Below are positions 18,121 to 28,056 of a stretch of DNA of 56,097 bases, in pieces. The stretch's first letter is position 1. Every line of letters begins with the position of its first letter. The notes under the pieces were generated by a model, which saw only the letters and a list, made by a program, of their open reading frames with translations, had not been told where the DNA came from and searched no databases. Position numbers and translations under genes: made by a program. The DNA comes from Planctomycetaceae bacterium (lineage in GTDB: Bacteria; Planctomycetota; Planctomycetia; Planctomycetales; Planctomycetaceae), in NCBI GenBank assembly GCA_014762625.1, contig JABURQ010000046.1, positions 1-56,097 on the forward strand, read 5' to 3'.

Positions 18121-19098
18121 GTGAAAAAAGTATTGGTCACCGGGGCGGCGGGATTCATTGGCTCTCACCTCACGACTCAACTGGTTGAACAAGGTTATGA
18201 GGTGATCGCTTTCGATAATCTCTGTACCGGTAATCTCCATAATTTGAAGCATATTCGGGAACCTTATCGTTTCGTTCTCGGAGATGTGAAGGACGCAGAC
18301 GCCTTGATGTCGGCTCTGGAGGGTGTCCAAGTCGTCTTTCATCAGGCGGCGATCGCATCAGTCCCACGCAGCGTCTCATTTCCACTGGAGTCGCACCAGG
18401 CATGCGCCACGTCGACTTTGAATCTCCTTGACTGCTGCGTTAAAGCCGGCGTGAAACGTGTGGTTTATGCTGGTTCTTCCAGCGCCTATGGCGACAACGA
18501 GAATCCCGCGCTGACCGAACAGGAGCTGCCCTCGGTTCACTCTCCCTATGCGGCAGCGAAGCTGTCTGGAGAACTGTACTGCCAAGCCTTTGCCAACTGC
18601 TACGATTTGGAAGTGGTGCGACTTCGCTATTTCAATATCTTCGGACCACGCCAGGATCCCAACAGTCCTTACTCGGCGGTCATTCCGATTTTTGTAAGCC
18701 TTCTGTTGCGAGGTGAGCGTCCGACAATTTTTGGCAACGGACAGCAAACTCGAGATTTCACCTTCGTCAACAACGTGGTTCAGGCCAATATTCTCGCCGC
18801 CAAAACTCCTGGTGTTTCTGGCAGGGTCTACAACGTGGCCACGGGCCAGTCGATCAGTGTGCTGGAGATGCTGGAAAGCATTTGCGAGATTCTCGAAATC
18901 CCCTGCGATCCCTACTTTGCCGATCCGCGATTGGGAGATGTGCTGCACTCTGGAGCGGATATTTCCAGAATTCAGGAGGAATTGGAATTTGAGGAAGAGG
19001 TTCCTTTTCTGGATGGATTGGAGCAGACAGTGCACTACTATCGGGAACAATTTGAAAGTACCAAGCTACGAGAAAGTTCAGTGGCTTCCCTGAATTGA
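18121..19098 (+). CDS. NAD-dependent UDP-sugar 4-epimerase (SDR, WbpP/GalE-like)
   Basis: 325-residue extended short-chain dehydrogenase. NAD-binding loop GAAGFIG is at 8-14, catalytic Ser in GSSSAYG near 118-124, and the Y143-x3-K147 pair in SPYAAAK. HQAAIASVPRSVSFP and LRYFNIFGPRQDPNSPY are typical of the WbpP/Gne branch, which epimerises C4 of UDP-GlcNAc or UDP-GlcNAcA, so it probably supplies an amino-sugar donor to the upstream glycosyltransferases. The start is GTG at 18121; the MKKVLVTGAAG beginning leaves little doubt. It lies 156 nt after the VanZ-like gene and closes the exopolysaccharide region. Substrate specificity is inference. Confidence 0.92.
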   Translation: MKKVLVTGAAGFIGSHLTTQLVEQGYEVIAFDNLCTGNLHNLKHIREPYRFVLGDVKDADALMSALEGVQVVFHQAAIASVPRSVSFPLESHQACATSTLNLLDCCVKAGVKRVVYAGSSSAYGDNENPALTEQELPSVHSPYAAAKLSGELYCQAFANCYDLEVVRLRYFNIFGPRQDPNSPYSAVIPIFVSLLLRGERPTIFGNGQQTRDFTFVNNVVQANILAAKTPGVSGRVYNVATGQSISVLEMLESICEILEIPCDPYFADPRLGDVLHSGADISRIQEELEFEEEVPFLDGLEQTVHYYREQFESTKLRESSVASLN

Positions 19099-19474
19099 AA
19101 CTTCTTTGTTGGTAAACCCAAAATTTCTGGTTGATTCGGTAAGACGATTAGATTGCAGAGTGCTTCAGGGGGCATTGTTCAGTACAGACGTCCATCGATG
19201 CTCCATCAGACTTGATGCCTGGAAACGCTGAAATCATTCCTGATTTTTCTGAACGCTGACGTCCCTCATGCTACTGCCGAGAGTCTCTGATCCCTAAAAA
19301 AAGAGAGATCTGATTTTGCAAACAGATTTCCTTCAAATTCCTTACATCCATCCGTCACGCGGTGCCTCAAGCGAACATGCGAGCGATCGGATGACAGGAA
19401 CCGCTTCGCCGCATCGATATTTCCCCCGGTGATAGGACGGGAAGCCCCTCAAAGCGATCTCACGGGTAGCCGCA
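19099..19474. other. Convergent intergenic spacer
   Basis: The gap lies between the epimerase (+) and the DUF1598 gene (-), which converge here. No open frame with coding character, no tRNA-like fold and no clear hairpin followed by a T run was seen on either strand. It should hold the two transcript ends. Confidence 0.5.
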
Positions 19475-20872
19475 TCAATCCCACCACCAGGTCTGCTTCT
19501 GGGGTTCGGCCTGGTGACCTTCTCGGTCTCCACTCTGTTTCTTCTCTCCGACCTTCTCCAGAAGTTCTTTCAACTTGCCGGAACTTTCCTGCTCGACCGG
19601 TACACTATTCAGCGTATTTCTGGATCGATACGTCACCCCTCCGGAGACTTGGCCGAGAACCATCCGCTGGCTCGTTTTGTAGGAGTACGAGGACTGAATC
19701 TGTTTCGGCACATCTGCCTTGGGCAACTCCATGAAGTCCTCATCCAGGAAGATGTCCATCTTCCAATCCACACGCTTCGCCAGGTCTTTCTCCCGGACGA
19801 TCGAAGCCATGATGCATAGGTCAAACAAATTTTGCAGTTCCGCAAACGCTGGCACTGCTTCCGCCAGCTGAGGAAACTTCGATGTGAAATATTTCGCATA
19901 GGCAGTCGTGGAAACCCGAGTATTGGCGGTTGCAATTCTCTCCCCGCGAGCATTCACTTCTTCGTCCTCGGACAACATCTGCACACGCTGCCCCACTAAC
20001 TGGTAGGCATTCCCGTCCTCAGACTGCTGCAAACTGTCGTACAAGGGAATCATCCACCACCGTTGCAGTGAATTTCCATTCGGTTTCAGAAACTCCAGAT
20101 GAGATTTGAATCCGCGTAGTCCGGGATCCTGCAACCCGATAGCAATCAACTTCATCCGAATATCGGCTTCGACCAATGCTTGAGCGAAATGAGAATTGTC
20201 GGGGACACCGAAGACGACAATCTTCTGCATACCCAAGACGCCGGCCATCTCCTTATACTTCGCCTGGGCTCGGGCAACATCCGTGGCACCACTGTTTAGT
20301 TGCAGATAACGCTTCAAAGCGAGCACTCGTTCCGGCACAGGATCGATTGAACAACCAATGACATCTTCCTTAACGACGGTACGTAGTGCGACGATGAAAT
20401 CATCTAATCTCAAAGTTGGCCGCCGTGATTTCAGTCCCACAACCCGCCCGAGGTCGTCTGGAGCAAACCCTTCCGCCGGCCCGGAAATCACAATGTCTTT
20501 GGAGTCCGGATAGACGAAGATGTAATCGATACGCTGCAAGCCGGCCAGATAAAGCATTTCCGGCGGTATCGCCTTTCCCTGTTCCTTCAACCGTCGATAC
20601 TCTTTCTCTAACCTAACTAGCGACACATTGCGCAATTTGCTCGTTCGGTTGATGTCTGCTGGCAAAAATTGCTGAGCGACCGCCATCCTCCGCTGCAAAC
20701 TCAAACGCCCGGTAAGGTCTTCGGAGAACTTCGGTGTTACGATACCATTCGCATCGATCCGGATACCCCCCGCATTGCCATTGTTATTATTTCCGCCACC
20801 ATTGTTTTGTCCCAATACGTCGGAGGCCGGAAGACACAACACGACCAAAACCAACGCAAAATTTCTCTTCAT
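19475..20872 (-). CDS. DUF1598 domain secreted protein
   Basis: 465-residue planctomycete protein with a signal peptide (about 1-21, LVLVVLCLPASDVLG) and a short Gly/Asn-rich linker. The DUF1598 core has characteristic blocks GGIRIDANGIV, EMLYLAGLQRIDYIFVYP, DIVISGPAEGFAPDD and LRLDDFIVALRTV, followed by a second conserved region ending in YKTSQRMVLGQVSGGVTY. The last 30 residues are charged and end WWWD. No enzyme motif is recognised and the function is unknown; an exported or cell-surface role is likely from the signal. It stands alone between oppositely oriented neighbours. A 21-bp palindrome 88 nt upstream may control it. Confidence 0.88.
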   Translation of the reverse strand: MKRNFALVLVVLCLPASDVLGQNNGGGNNNNGNAGGIRIDANGIVTPKFSEDLTGRLSLQRRMAVAQQFLPADINRTSKLRNVSLVRLEKEYRRLKEQGKAIPPEMLYLAGLQRIDYIFVYPDSKDIVISGPAEGFAPDDLGRVVGLKSRRPTLRLDDFIVALRTVVKEDVIGCSIDPVPERVLALKRYLQLNSGATDVARAQAKYKEMAGVLGMQKIVVFGVPDNSHFAQALVEADIRMKLIAIGLQDPGLRGFKSHLEFLKPNGNSLQRWWMIPLYDSLQQSEDGNAYQLVGQRVQMLSEDEEVNARGERIATANTRVSTTAYAKYFTSKFPQLAEAVPAFAELQNLFDLCIMASIVREKDLAKRVDWKMDIFLDEDFMELPKADVPKQIQSSYSYKTSQRMVLGQVSGGVTYRSRNTLNSVPVEQESSGKLKELLEKVGEKKQSGDREGHQAEPQKQTWWWD

Positions 20873-20959
20873 GACTCCATCCTCAGATTACGAAGTTTGA
20901 TTCGGTAGTCTCACGTTGAAAGCCCGCCTGCAAACAATCGTAACCACTGGATTGAATTT

Positions 20960-20980
20960 TTACGAAAATTTCTTTCGTAA
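20960..20980 (-). promoter_or_regulatory. 21-bp palindrome upstream of the DUF1598 gene
   Basis: TTACGAAA and its exact reverse complement TTTCGTAA are separated by 5 nt. It lies 88 nt before the DUF1598 start, where an operator or promoter element is expected. The AT-rich arms suit a DNA-binding dimer better than a terminator, since no T run follows in the relevant direction. The binding protein is unknown. Confidence 0.4.
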
Positions 20981-21023
20981 CAGTTCTTTCAATGCAATGG
21001 ACATGCATGGTGACCGGGCTTAG

Positions 21024-21269
21024 CAGCCCGTTGAAAAACTCAATTTTGCTGCGATTGGATTTTTGAGCTGATTCACATCGCCACAAATTCTCAATGAATC
21101 CCAGCATGGCTGGCTTGTTGATTCGAGACCGCACCACCAATGTCGGGGAACACTTTGAAGCTCACATGACATTGATCGGCGGAACCGGGAAGATTCACCT
21201 GCGAATTTCTTCCTTGTGCTCATCTCAAAACTCTCATTCTCGCCAACAAATCCGTTTCTCAACACGCTG
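21024..21269. mobile_element. MITE-like element, copy 1 (246 bp)
   Basis: The ends are imperfect inverted repeats: CAGCCCGTTGAAAAAC at the left and, read inwards from the right, CAGCGTGTTGAGAAAC. The element is flanked by TTAG (left) and TTAA (right), both fitting a YTAR target. Both ends match the 159-bp copy at 54152-54310 closely, in opposite orientation. Copy 1 has about 87 extra bases in the middle. The minus strand reads into a short peptide ending FFNGLL at the left end, like the tail of a transposase or of a small ORF in the parent element. It sits about 90 nt upstream of the gene at 21361. Confidence 0.7.
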
Positions 21270-21360
21270 TTAAGACGCCACAGAGGTCTTTTGTTTGATC
21301 CCGATGAATCATCCGGGTTAGAATCAAAGCCATCGTTTTCTCTCAACATGGACTAATCCC

Positions 21361-22767
21361 ATGAAAATGCTCGCTGTTTCATTGCTCTCACTTCTGGTCG
21401 TCTTTCCAGCTATCTCTACCGCCGCAGAACCCGCCATCAAACCCTGGGCGGAGAACCCCTGGTACTGGAGTTACGACGGCGATCCGGTCCTGCTCCTGGG
21501 AGGCAGCGATGATGACAACCTGTTCCAGTGGCCAGGGAAAGATCTCATTCCGCAACTCGACCGGCTGGCCAAGGCCGGGGGGAACGTCATTCGCAACACG
21601 ATGAGCGACCGCAAGGATAAAGGGTTTGAGGTCTATCCGTTCAAGAGGCTCGACGACGGCAAGTACGATCTCGATCAGTGGAACGAAGAGTACTGGACCC
21701 GCTTCGAGGGGCTGCTGCGCGAGACCGCGAAACGCCGCATTTTCGTCCAGATCGAAGTGTGGGATCGGTTCGACTACACCGACAGCGGAAACAGCGACCG
21801 CTGGCAGATTCAGCCTTACAATCCGAAGAACAACGTGAACTACACGTACGAGGAATCGGGGTTTGCGAAGAAATATCCCGACCACCCGGGCCGCAACCGC
21901 CAGCCCTTCTTCTTCACGACGCCCAAACAGCAGAACAATGAAACGGTCCTGAAGTATCAGCAGAAGTTTGTGAACAAGATGCTGGACGACTCATTGAAAT
22001 ACGGCAACGTCCTGTACTGCATGGACAACGAAACCAACGGGCAGGAAGAGTGGGGCCGCTACTGGGCGAAGTTCATCAAAGACCGGGCGAAGAAAGAGGG
22101 CCAGACCGTCTACGTGACCGAAATGTGGGACGACTGGAACTTGCGCGGCGACCAGCACAAGCGGACGTTCGACCATCCCGAACTGTATGACTTCGTCGAC
22201 GTCTCGCAGAACAACCACAACAAGGGACAGAAACACTGGGACAATTTCCTGACCGTCCGTAAGTATCTGTCGAAGCTGCCCCGGCCGATGAACACCACCA
22301 AAACTTACGGAGCCAACGGCAACAAGTTCGGCCACTCCGATCAGGACGGTATCGAACGTTTCTGGCGGCATCTGCTCGCCGGTGCCGCGTCGATCCGGTT
22401 TCACCGTCCCGATTCGGGACTCGGCCTGAACGATAAAGCGGTTAACTGCATTCGAGCCGCGCGGAAACTTGAAACGCTGATCCCGTTGTGGACCATCGAG
22501 CCGGCCAACGATCTGTTGTCCAGTCGAACTGAGAATGAAGCCTATGTGGCGGGTGATAAGGGACGTGCGTATGCGGTCTACTATCCGGCAGGAGGCGGCG
22601 CGGTCGAGATCGATTTCACGGACGTCGAGGGGACACTCAAAGGGCAATGGATCAATATCGACACTGGAGAGTTGAGTGAATCAATTGAAGTCCCTGGCGG
22701 CGGCCGAACCACATTCACTGCTCTTGGTCCGGGAAACTGGGTTGTCGCGTTTGTTAAGAACCGATAA
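21361..22767 (+). CDS. Secreted glycosidase-like protein with collagen-binding-type C-terminal domain
   Basis: 468 residues, signal peptide about 1-22 (cut after STAAEP or STA). A TIM-barrel-like domain follows with WSYDGDPVLLLGGSDDDNLFQW, GGNVIRNTMSDRKDKGF, FVQIEVWDRFDY and a possible catalytic-site region CMDNETNGQEEWGRYW; Glu residues there suit a retaining glycosidase but are not proven. The last 80 residues (AVYYPAGGGAVEIDFTDVEG to GPGNWVVAFV) match the small beta domain annotated as putative collagen-binding domain of collagenases, common in planctomycete DUF4038-like proteins. It acts outside the cytoplasm. The substrate is unknown. A repeat element lies just upstream and could carry its promoter. 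Confidence 0.82.
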   Translation: MKMLAVSLLSLLVVFPAISTAAEPAIKPWAENPWYWSYDGDPVLLLGGSDDDNLFQWPGKDLIPQLDRLAKAGGNVIRNTMSDRKDKGFEVYPFKRLDDGKYDLDQWNEEYWTRFEGLLRETAKRRIFVQIEVWDRFDYTDSGNSDRWQIQPYNPKNNVNYTYEESGFAKKYPDHPGRNRQPFFFTTPKQQNNETVLKYQQKFVNKMLDDSLKYGNVLYCMDNETNGQEEWGRYWAKFIKDRAKKEGQTVYVTEMWDDWNLRGDQHKRTFDHPELYDFVDVSQNNHNKGQKHWDNFLTVRKYLSKLPRPMNTTKTYGANGNKFGHSDQDGIERFWRHLLAGAASIRFHRPDSGLGLNDKAVNCIRAARKLETLIPLWTIEPANDLLSSRTENEAYVAGDKGRAYAVYYPAGGGAVEIDFTDVEGTLKGQWINIDTGELSESIEVPGGGRTTFTALGPGNWVVAFVKNR

Positions 22768-22973
22768 CGCAGCATGGTTCGGACCAGAACTCATCGAAAC
22801 CGATCCTCTGAATACGTATTAGTCGGATGAACCCCAAAAAATGTAGGAAATGGAAATAGAGGAATACTCTTATCAATGACGGTTGATGGATGTTAGAGTA
22901 GATTCAAACCTGCATTGTCTCACCTCCCAATTAAGACTCAAGCCGCCTTCGCCTCTTAGTCAGTCACTCCATC

Positions 22974-25900
22974 ATGATGTATCGATTCCTCACTTTCGCG
23001 TTGATGTTAGTCTGTCTGACCTGCCGGTTGTGGACGCAACCAGTGGTCGCCGACGAACCGGTCGATTATCTCAAGCAGATCAAACCTCTACTGCAGACGA
23101 AGTGTTATTCCTGCCACGGAGTGCTCAAGCAGGAAGCTAACTTGCGGCTCGAAACCCGCGCACTGATGCTCCAAGGCGGAGACAGCGGTGCAGCAGTCGT
23201 TCCCGCAAAAGTCGATGAGAGTCTGATTCTGGAACGCATTACCGGGGATGAATTCACACGGATGCCGCCGGCGGATGAGGGAGCCTCGCTCAAACCAAAA
23301 GAAATCGCACTGATCAAACGCTGGATTGCAGAGGGGGCTGCGGCTCCAGATGAAGAGATCCCCCTGGCTCCCACCGAACACTGGGCGTTCCAGCGGATCG
23401 AAAAACCGCTGTTGCCGGAGCCCTTCCGCAATGACGATTCGATTCATCCGGTCGATGCGTTCCTGGCGGCCAAACGCCTGGAACTCGGTCTGAAGACGCA
23501 ACCACAGGCCGAGCGTTCGATTCTGATCCGACGACTGTATCTCGATCTCGTCGGCCTGCCCCCGACCCTCGAACAGTTGCACGACGAGCGTCCCTGGCCG
23601 CTGATTGTGGACGAGTTACTGTCGAGTCCGCAATATGGCGAACGGTGGGGGCGCCACTGGATGGACATCTGGCGTTACACCGACTGGTACGGACTGGGAG
23701 CCCAGTTGCGTAACAGTCAGAAACATATCTGGCACTGGCGGGACTGGATCGTGAACTCCCTCAACGCCGACAAAGGGTACGACAGAATGATCCAGGAAAT
23801 GCTCGCTGGAGATGAGCTGGCACCGAACGATCCGGAAGCCATCGCGGGAACCGGCTTTCTCGCCCGGAACTATTATCTTTTCAACCGCACCACCTGGCTC
23901 GACAGTACGATCGAACATACCGGCAAAGCGTTTCTCGGCCTGACCCTGAACTGTGCCAAATGCCACGACCATAAGTACGATCCAATTACGCAGGTTGATT
24001 ACTACAACTTCCGCGCAATCTTCGAGCCGCACCAGGTGCGTCTCGATCCCGTGCCGGGAATCACCGATTTCGAGAAAGATGGTCTGCCGCGCGTGTTTGA
24101 CGATCACATTGATGAACCGACCTACTTGCACCGCCGTGGCGATCCCCAAAACCCCGACAAAGACACAAAAATCGAACCGCGCGTACCGGAGTTGTTCGCC
24201 GACTTCCAGCCGGAGGTGCAACCGGTCTCTCTGCCCGCGGAAGCCTACGCCCCCGCCGTGCGAGACTACGTGCAACAAGACCGGCTACAAGCCGCCCGCA
24301 ATGAAATCGCAACAGCCGAGAACGAACTGGCAAAGGCCCAACAGACGCTTGTTGCCTGGAAAAAAGAACAATTGGAGAAGCCAGAACCCGCTGCTACCGA
24401 GAAACAACCCTTCGATTTCTCCGATAGCTTTGACAAACCGAATCCCGAAGCGTGGGAACTCGTCGGCGATAGCTGGGAATATCACGCAGGAACGCTGCGA
24501 CGAACCACTTCAACCCGTGAGAAAGAGGTCATTCGGTTCAAGCAGCCGATGCCGCACGATTTCGAAGTCACCTGCCGCTACACCACGACCGGTGGAACCA
24601 CCTACAAGTCAGTCACTTTTCGTTTCGATGAAGCAGACGACGGTCAGTATGAGAACTTCGTGTATTCCAGTGCCTACGCAGCAGGCTCGAAGATTCAGGT
24701 GGCCATGACGCGCCACGGAAAGAACACTTACCCCTCCGACGGCGCAATCAGAAAGGATGTCGAAGTCGGCAAGAGTTACGAACTGAAATTCGCCGTTCGG
24801 GATCGACTCGTGAATGTCTGGTGGGACCGTGAATTCGTGCTGGCCTATCAGTTACCGGACCGATGTCCGGAGGGGACACTATCCCTTTCCGGATTTGATG
24901 CCACGGTGGCGTTCGACTCGATCCGAATCCGTTCTCTTCCGGTCGGCGTGAAACTGACGGCTGCCGGCAACAAGGGAACTGCATCTCCGCAGGATCCCGA
25001 ACAACAGGTCAAGCTGGCCGAGGCGAAAGTCATCCTGGCAACAGCTCGTTTGAAATCTCTTCAGGCAACCATTGCCGCGGATAAAGCCCGGTACCTGCCT
25101 CCATCCAGCGAAAGCGTCGACGAATTGACTCAACAGGCGGCCTCCGCCCAGGCGGAACGGCTACTTGTTGAAGCCGAGTACGAAAAACTCGCTGCCGGTG
25201 CGGATGCCAACAAGCAGAAAGCGGCCGAAAATAAGCGGAAACAGGCCCAGCAGAAACTGGACGCCGCGAAGAAGGGGGCAGGGACCTATGCGAGCCTGCG
25301 GGCGTCCTTCAAAGCGCTGGAAACACCGGCGCACAAGGAGCCCGACTATCCGCCGGTCTATTCCCCCGTCAGCACGGGCCGCCGGCTTTCGCTGGCCAGG
25401 TGGATGACGTCTCGCGACAACCCGTTGACCGCCCGCGTTGCCGTCAATCATGTCTGGCTGCGTCATTTCGGCGAACCGCTGGTCGAATCGGTGTCTGACT
25501 TCGGCCTGCGTGCCAAGACACCTGAGTACCGCGAACTGCTGGATTATCTCGCCGCTGAATTCATGGAGTCCGGTTGGAGCTTCAAGCATCTCCATCGACT
25601 GATTGTTACATCTGAAGCGTATCGATTGAGTTCGTCAACGCTCGACGCTGATTCCGAGACTCTGGCCCGCGATCCCAATAATCATTTCTATTGGCGAATG
25701 AATACCCGCCGCATGGAATCTCAGATAATCCGCGATTGCCTGCTGCAACTCGCCGGGCGACTCGACCTCACGATGGGCGGTCCTTCGCTCGACGTCGGGA
25801 ACAAGAGCAACCGACGCAGCATCTACTTCAAGCACTCACGCGACGCTCAGGATAAATTCCTGACTATGTTCGACGATGCCGACCTGCTGCAATGTTACCG

Positions 25901-26225
25901 ACGCAGCGAAAGCATCGTGCCCCAGCAGGCGCTGGCACTCTCGAACAGTGAATTGTCGCTAAGCACGGCCGCTCAGATCGCCCAGCAGATTTCCGAACGG
26001 CATCCCGAGGTCAACCGCAACCAGTTCACCGCTATCGCGTTTGAACTACTGCTGGGACGGAAAGCCAATGAAGCGGAACTCGCCGAGTGCGATCGATACT
26101 CTCGGGAATTGCAGGAACTCCTCGAGAAATCCGATCAACTCTCTGACGAACAGTTGGAAAGCCGTGTTCGTGTACGCCTCGTGCATAGCCTGTTCAACCA
26201 CAACGATTTCATCACTATCCGGTAA
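22974..26225 (+). CDS. PSCyt1-DUF1549-DUF1553 secreted protein with inserted beta-sandwich domain
   Basis: 1083 residues, signal peptide about 1-24. Order: planctomycete cytochrome C domain with CX2CH at C44, C47, H48; DUF1549 about 155-350, with its own [11 protein letters not shown] motif; coiled coil near 430-470; a jelly-roll, LamG/DUF1080-like insert about 479-656 ([15 protein letters not shown] to DSIRIRSLP); a second Ala/Lys-rich coiled coil about 670-780; and DUF1553 about 800-1060 ([20 protein letters not shown]). Likely periplasmic or surface haem protein; the family is thought to take part in polysaccharide handling but the reaction is unknown. It is always near a DUF1501 partner, here 7 nt downstream. 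Confidence 0.93.
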   Translation: MMYRFLTFALMLVCLTCRLWTQPVVADEPVDYLKQIKPLLQTKCYSCHGVLKQEANLRLETRALMLQGGDSGAAVVPAKVDESLILERITGDEFTRMPPADEGASLKPKEIALIKRWIAEGAAAPDEEIPLAPTEHWAFQRIEKPLLPEPFRNDDSIHPVDAFLAAKRLELGLKTQPQAERSILIRRLYLDLVGLPPTLEQLHDERPWPLIVDELLSSPQYGERWGRHWMDIWRYTDWYGLGAQLRNSQKHIWHWRDWIVNSLNADKGYDRMIQEMLAGDELAPNDPEAIAGTGFLARNYYLFNRTTWLDSTIEHTGKAFLGLTLNCAKCHDHKYDPITQVDYYNFRAIFEPHQVRLDPVPGITDFEKDGLPRVFDDHIDEPTYLHRRGDPQNPDKDTKIEPRVPELFADFQPEVQPVSLPAEAYAPAVRDYVQQDRLQAARNEIATAENELAKAQQTLVAWKKEQLEKPEPAATEKQPFDFSDSFDKPNPEAWELVGDSWEYHAGTLRRTTSTREKEVIRFKQPMPHDFEVTCRYTTTGGTTYKSVTFRFDEADDGQYENFVYSSAYAAGSKIQVAMTRHGKNTYPSDGAIRKDVEVGKSYELKFAVRDRLVNVWWDREFVLAYQLPDRCPEGTLSLSGFDATVAFDSIRIRSLPVGVKLTAAGNKGTASPQDPEQQVKLAEAKVILATARLKSLQATIAADKARYLPPSSESVDELTQQAASAQAERLLVEAEYEKLAAGADANKQKAAENKRKQAQQKLDAAKKGAGTYASLRASFKALETPAHKEPDYPPVYSPVSTGRRLSLARWMTSRDNPLTARVAVNHVWLRHFGEPLVESVSDFGLRAKTPEYRELLDYLAAEFMESGWSFKHLHRLIVTSEAYRLSSSTLDADSETLARDPNNHFYWRMNTRRMESQIIRDCLLQLAGRLDLTMGGPSLDVGNKSNRRSIYFKHSRDAQDKFLTMFDDADLLQCYRRSESIVPQQALALSNSELSLSTAAQIAQQISERHPEVNRNQFTAIAFELLLGRKANEAELAECDRYSRELQELLEKSDQLSDEQLESRVRVRLVHSLFNHNDFITIR

Positions 26226-26232
26226 ACGAACC

Positions 26233-27663
26233 ATGCATCGACGACATTTTCTCAATCACTCGGCACTCGGTTTCGGAACCCTCGCACTGCACGCGATGTT
26301 GCAGCAGGATGGATTCGGTCAAGAGACTTCCGGCGAGTGGACACCTCCCAACGGTCTGCCGCATTTTGCCCCCAAAGCGAAAAGCGTGATCTGGATGTTC
26401 ATGCGCGGGGGGGTCAGCCACATGGAGTCGTTCGATCCCAAGCCGGCGCTCACACAATACGCCGGTATGTCAATTCCCGATTCCCCCTTCTCGGACGTGC
26501 AGGATCCGGAAAAACTGAAAAAAGTCCGTGTAGTGGTTGTGAACGACGCCAACGGACAGCAGCGGAACAAGCTCTATCCCCTACAGGTCGGGTTCAAAAA
26601 GTATGGTGAGAGCGGCATCGAAATCAGCGACTGGTTCCCGCACACTGGTTCGGTTGTTGACGATATTTCAATCGTCCGCTCGATGTGGACCACTGACGAC
26701 AATCACGGCGCCCAGGTGCAATTCCACTCCGGCAGGCACATGCTCGATCCGCGCGTCCCGACGATCGGTGCCTGGATCACCTGGGGATTGGGAACGCTCA
26801 ACGAGAACCTACCACAGTTTATCAGCATGGGCCCCCGTTTCTTCGACAAGCGCGACGGACATTATCTCGGCCCGGCGTATGACTCAGTCTCGCTGAAGGT
26901 CGACCAGAACAATCCGCTCGACTACGCCAAGCCGGAAGGAGACATCACCCGCGACGAACAGCGACTCGGTTTCGATTTGGTCAATCGCCTTAATAAGCTG
27001 GCGAAAGAAGACTACCCACGTGATGCCGCACTCGAAGCCCGCATCAAATCCTACGAACTTGCCTTCCGCATGCAGACCGCCGTACCGGGTGTGATCAATT
27101 TCAGTTCAGAAACTCCCGAGACGCAGAACCTCTACGGTTTCGACCAGAAGGAAACCCGACCGTTCGGGGAACAATTGCTGGCTGCCCGGCGGTTCGTGGA
27201 ACGGGGAGTTCGTTTCATCCAGATTCAGCACGGTTCGGGAGCCGCCGGTGCCTGGGATCAGCACTCCAACCTGAAGGCCCGGCACTCCGAGTTGGCGATG
27301 CAGGTGGACCGTCCCATCGCCGGATTGATCAAAGATTTGAAACAACGCGGGCTGTTCGACGAGACGCTGCTCGTATTCGCAACCGAATTTGGACGGACTC
27401 CCGGATCGCAGGGTTCCAATGGACGCGACCATCATCCCTACGGCTTCAGTATCTGGATGGCCGGCGGCGGGCTGAAAGGGGGTATCGCCCACGGAGCCAC
27501 CGACGAGATCGGATATCACGCGGTCGAGCATCCGCACTACGTCACCGACGTGCACGCCACTCTGCTGAAACAACTCGGACTCGACTCACACAAGATGGAA
27601 ATCCCCGGCCAGAAACGCCTGGAACGCGATTACGGCCACCCGATCGAGGCGATTATTGCATGA
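26233..27663 (+). CDS. DUF1501 domain Tat-exported protein
   Basis: 476-residue sulfatase/phosphatase-superfamily-like protein. The N-terminus [20 protein letters not shown] has the twin Arg and hydrophobic stretch of a Tat signal. Core motifs: [61 protein letters not shown]. The last resembles the metal-binding end of alkaline-phosphatase-fold enzymes. The start at 26233 follows the preceding stop by 7 nt; a longer open frame from 26041 merely overlaps the upstream gene. Partner of the PSCyt1/DUF1553 protein in almost all planctomycete loci. The molecular function is not established. Confidence 0.93.
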   Translation: MHRRHFLNHSALGFGTLALHAMLQQDGFGQETSGEWTPPNGLPHFAPKAKSVIWMFMRGGVSHMESFDPKPALTQYAGMSIPDSPFSDVQDPEKLKKVRVVVVNDANGQQRNKLYPLQVGFKKYGESGIEISDWFPHTGSVVDDISIVRSMWTTDDNHGAQVQFHSGRHMLDPRVPTIGAWITWGLGTLNENLPQFISMGPRFFDKRDGHYLGPAYDSVSLKVDQNNPLDYAKPEGDITRDEQRLGFDLVNRLNKLAKEDYPRDAALEARIKSYELAFRMQTAVPGVINFSSETPETQNLYGFDQKETRPFGEQLLAARRFVERGVRFIQIQHGSGAAGAWDQHSNLKARHSELAMQVDRPIAGLIKDLKQRGLFDETLLVFATEFGRTPGSQGSNGRDHHPYGFSIWMAGGGLKGGIAHGATDEIGYHAVEHPHYVTDVHATLLKQLGLDSHKMEIPGQKRLERDYGHPIEAIIA

Positions 27664-27714
27664 AAAGTGTGCTGACGTTGCTAGCCTTGGAATCGTGGCG
27701 TGGAACAAGAATAA

Positions 27715-28047
27715 ATGCAATCACCGACTGATGATGACAATGAAACGTGGATCATTGAATTTGGTGATGAGATTATTCAGAAGAAATCACAAAACGGGTT
27801 TGAGTCGCTCAACGATTACGAGCAATTGGTTTTTCTGGTCTGGATTGCCGACTTCAGCATTCGTAATGCGGGAGATTTAGTCTCCGGAAAAGATATCCGG
27901 CCAGGTTTCAAACAGGAAATCCTGTCTCTCGCCCGGAAGCTGAGTTATTCTGTTATGATTCAAGCGTTCGACCAACCCGATGAAGATCTCATCGAGAACT
28001 ACTACAATCTCTTTGACAGTATTTGCGATGAGTTACGCAAAGCTTGA
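27715..28047 (+). CDS. Small acidic protein, DUF4375/DMP19-like
   Basis: 110 residues, acidic, no signal peptide and no membrane segment. The stretch LNDYEQLVFLVWIADFSIRN resembles the start of DUF4375/DMP19 proteins (LSxEEQLVYxVxxLExEVNNGG), and the rest is predicted helical (DEDLIENYYNLFDSICDELR). DMP19-type proteins are DNA-mimic or regulatory proteins in some bacteria, but this match is partial and the function here is unknown. It lies 51 nt after the DUF1501 gene and 9 nt before the dioxygenase gene on the same strand, so it is probably co-transcribed. It could be a regulator or chaperone of the pathway. Confidence 0.65.
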   Translation: MQSPTDDDNETWIIEFGDEIIQKKSQNGFESLNDYEQLVFLVWIADFSIRNAGDLVSGKDIRPGFKQEILSLARKLSYSVMIQAFDQPDEDLIENYYNLFDSICDELRKA

Positions 28048-28056
28048 CTGAGGTTT

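Noticed and set aside
18376-19050. 224-codon minus-strand frame
   Set aside because: Opposite the epimerase catalytic region, no recognisable motifs.
22811-22820. AATACGTATT palindrome upstream of the PSCyt1 gene
   Set aside because: A 10-bp AT-rich palindrome is expected by chance and has no supporting element.
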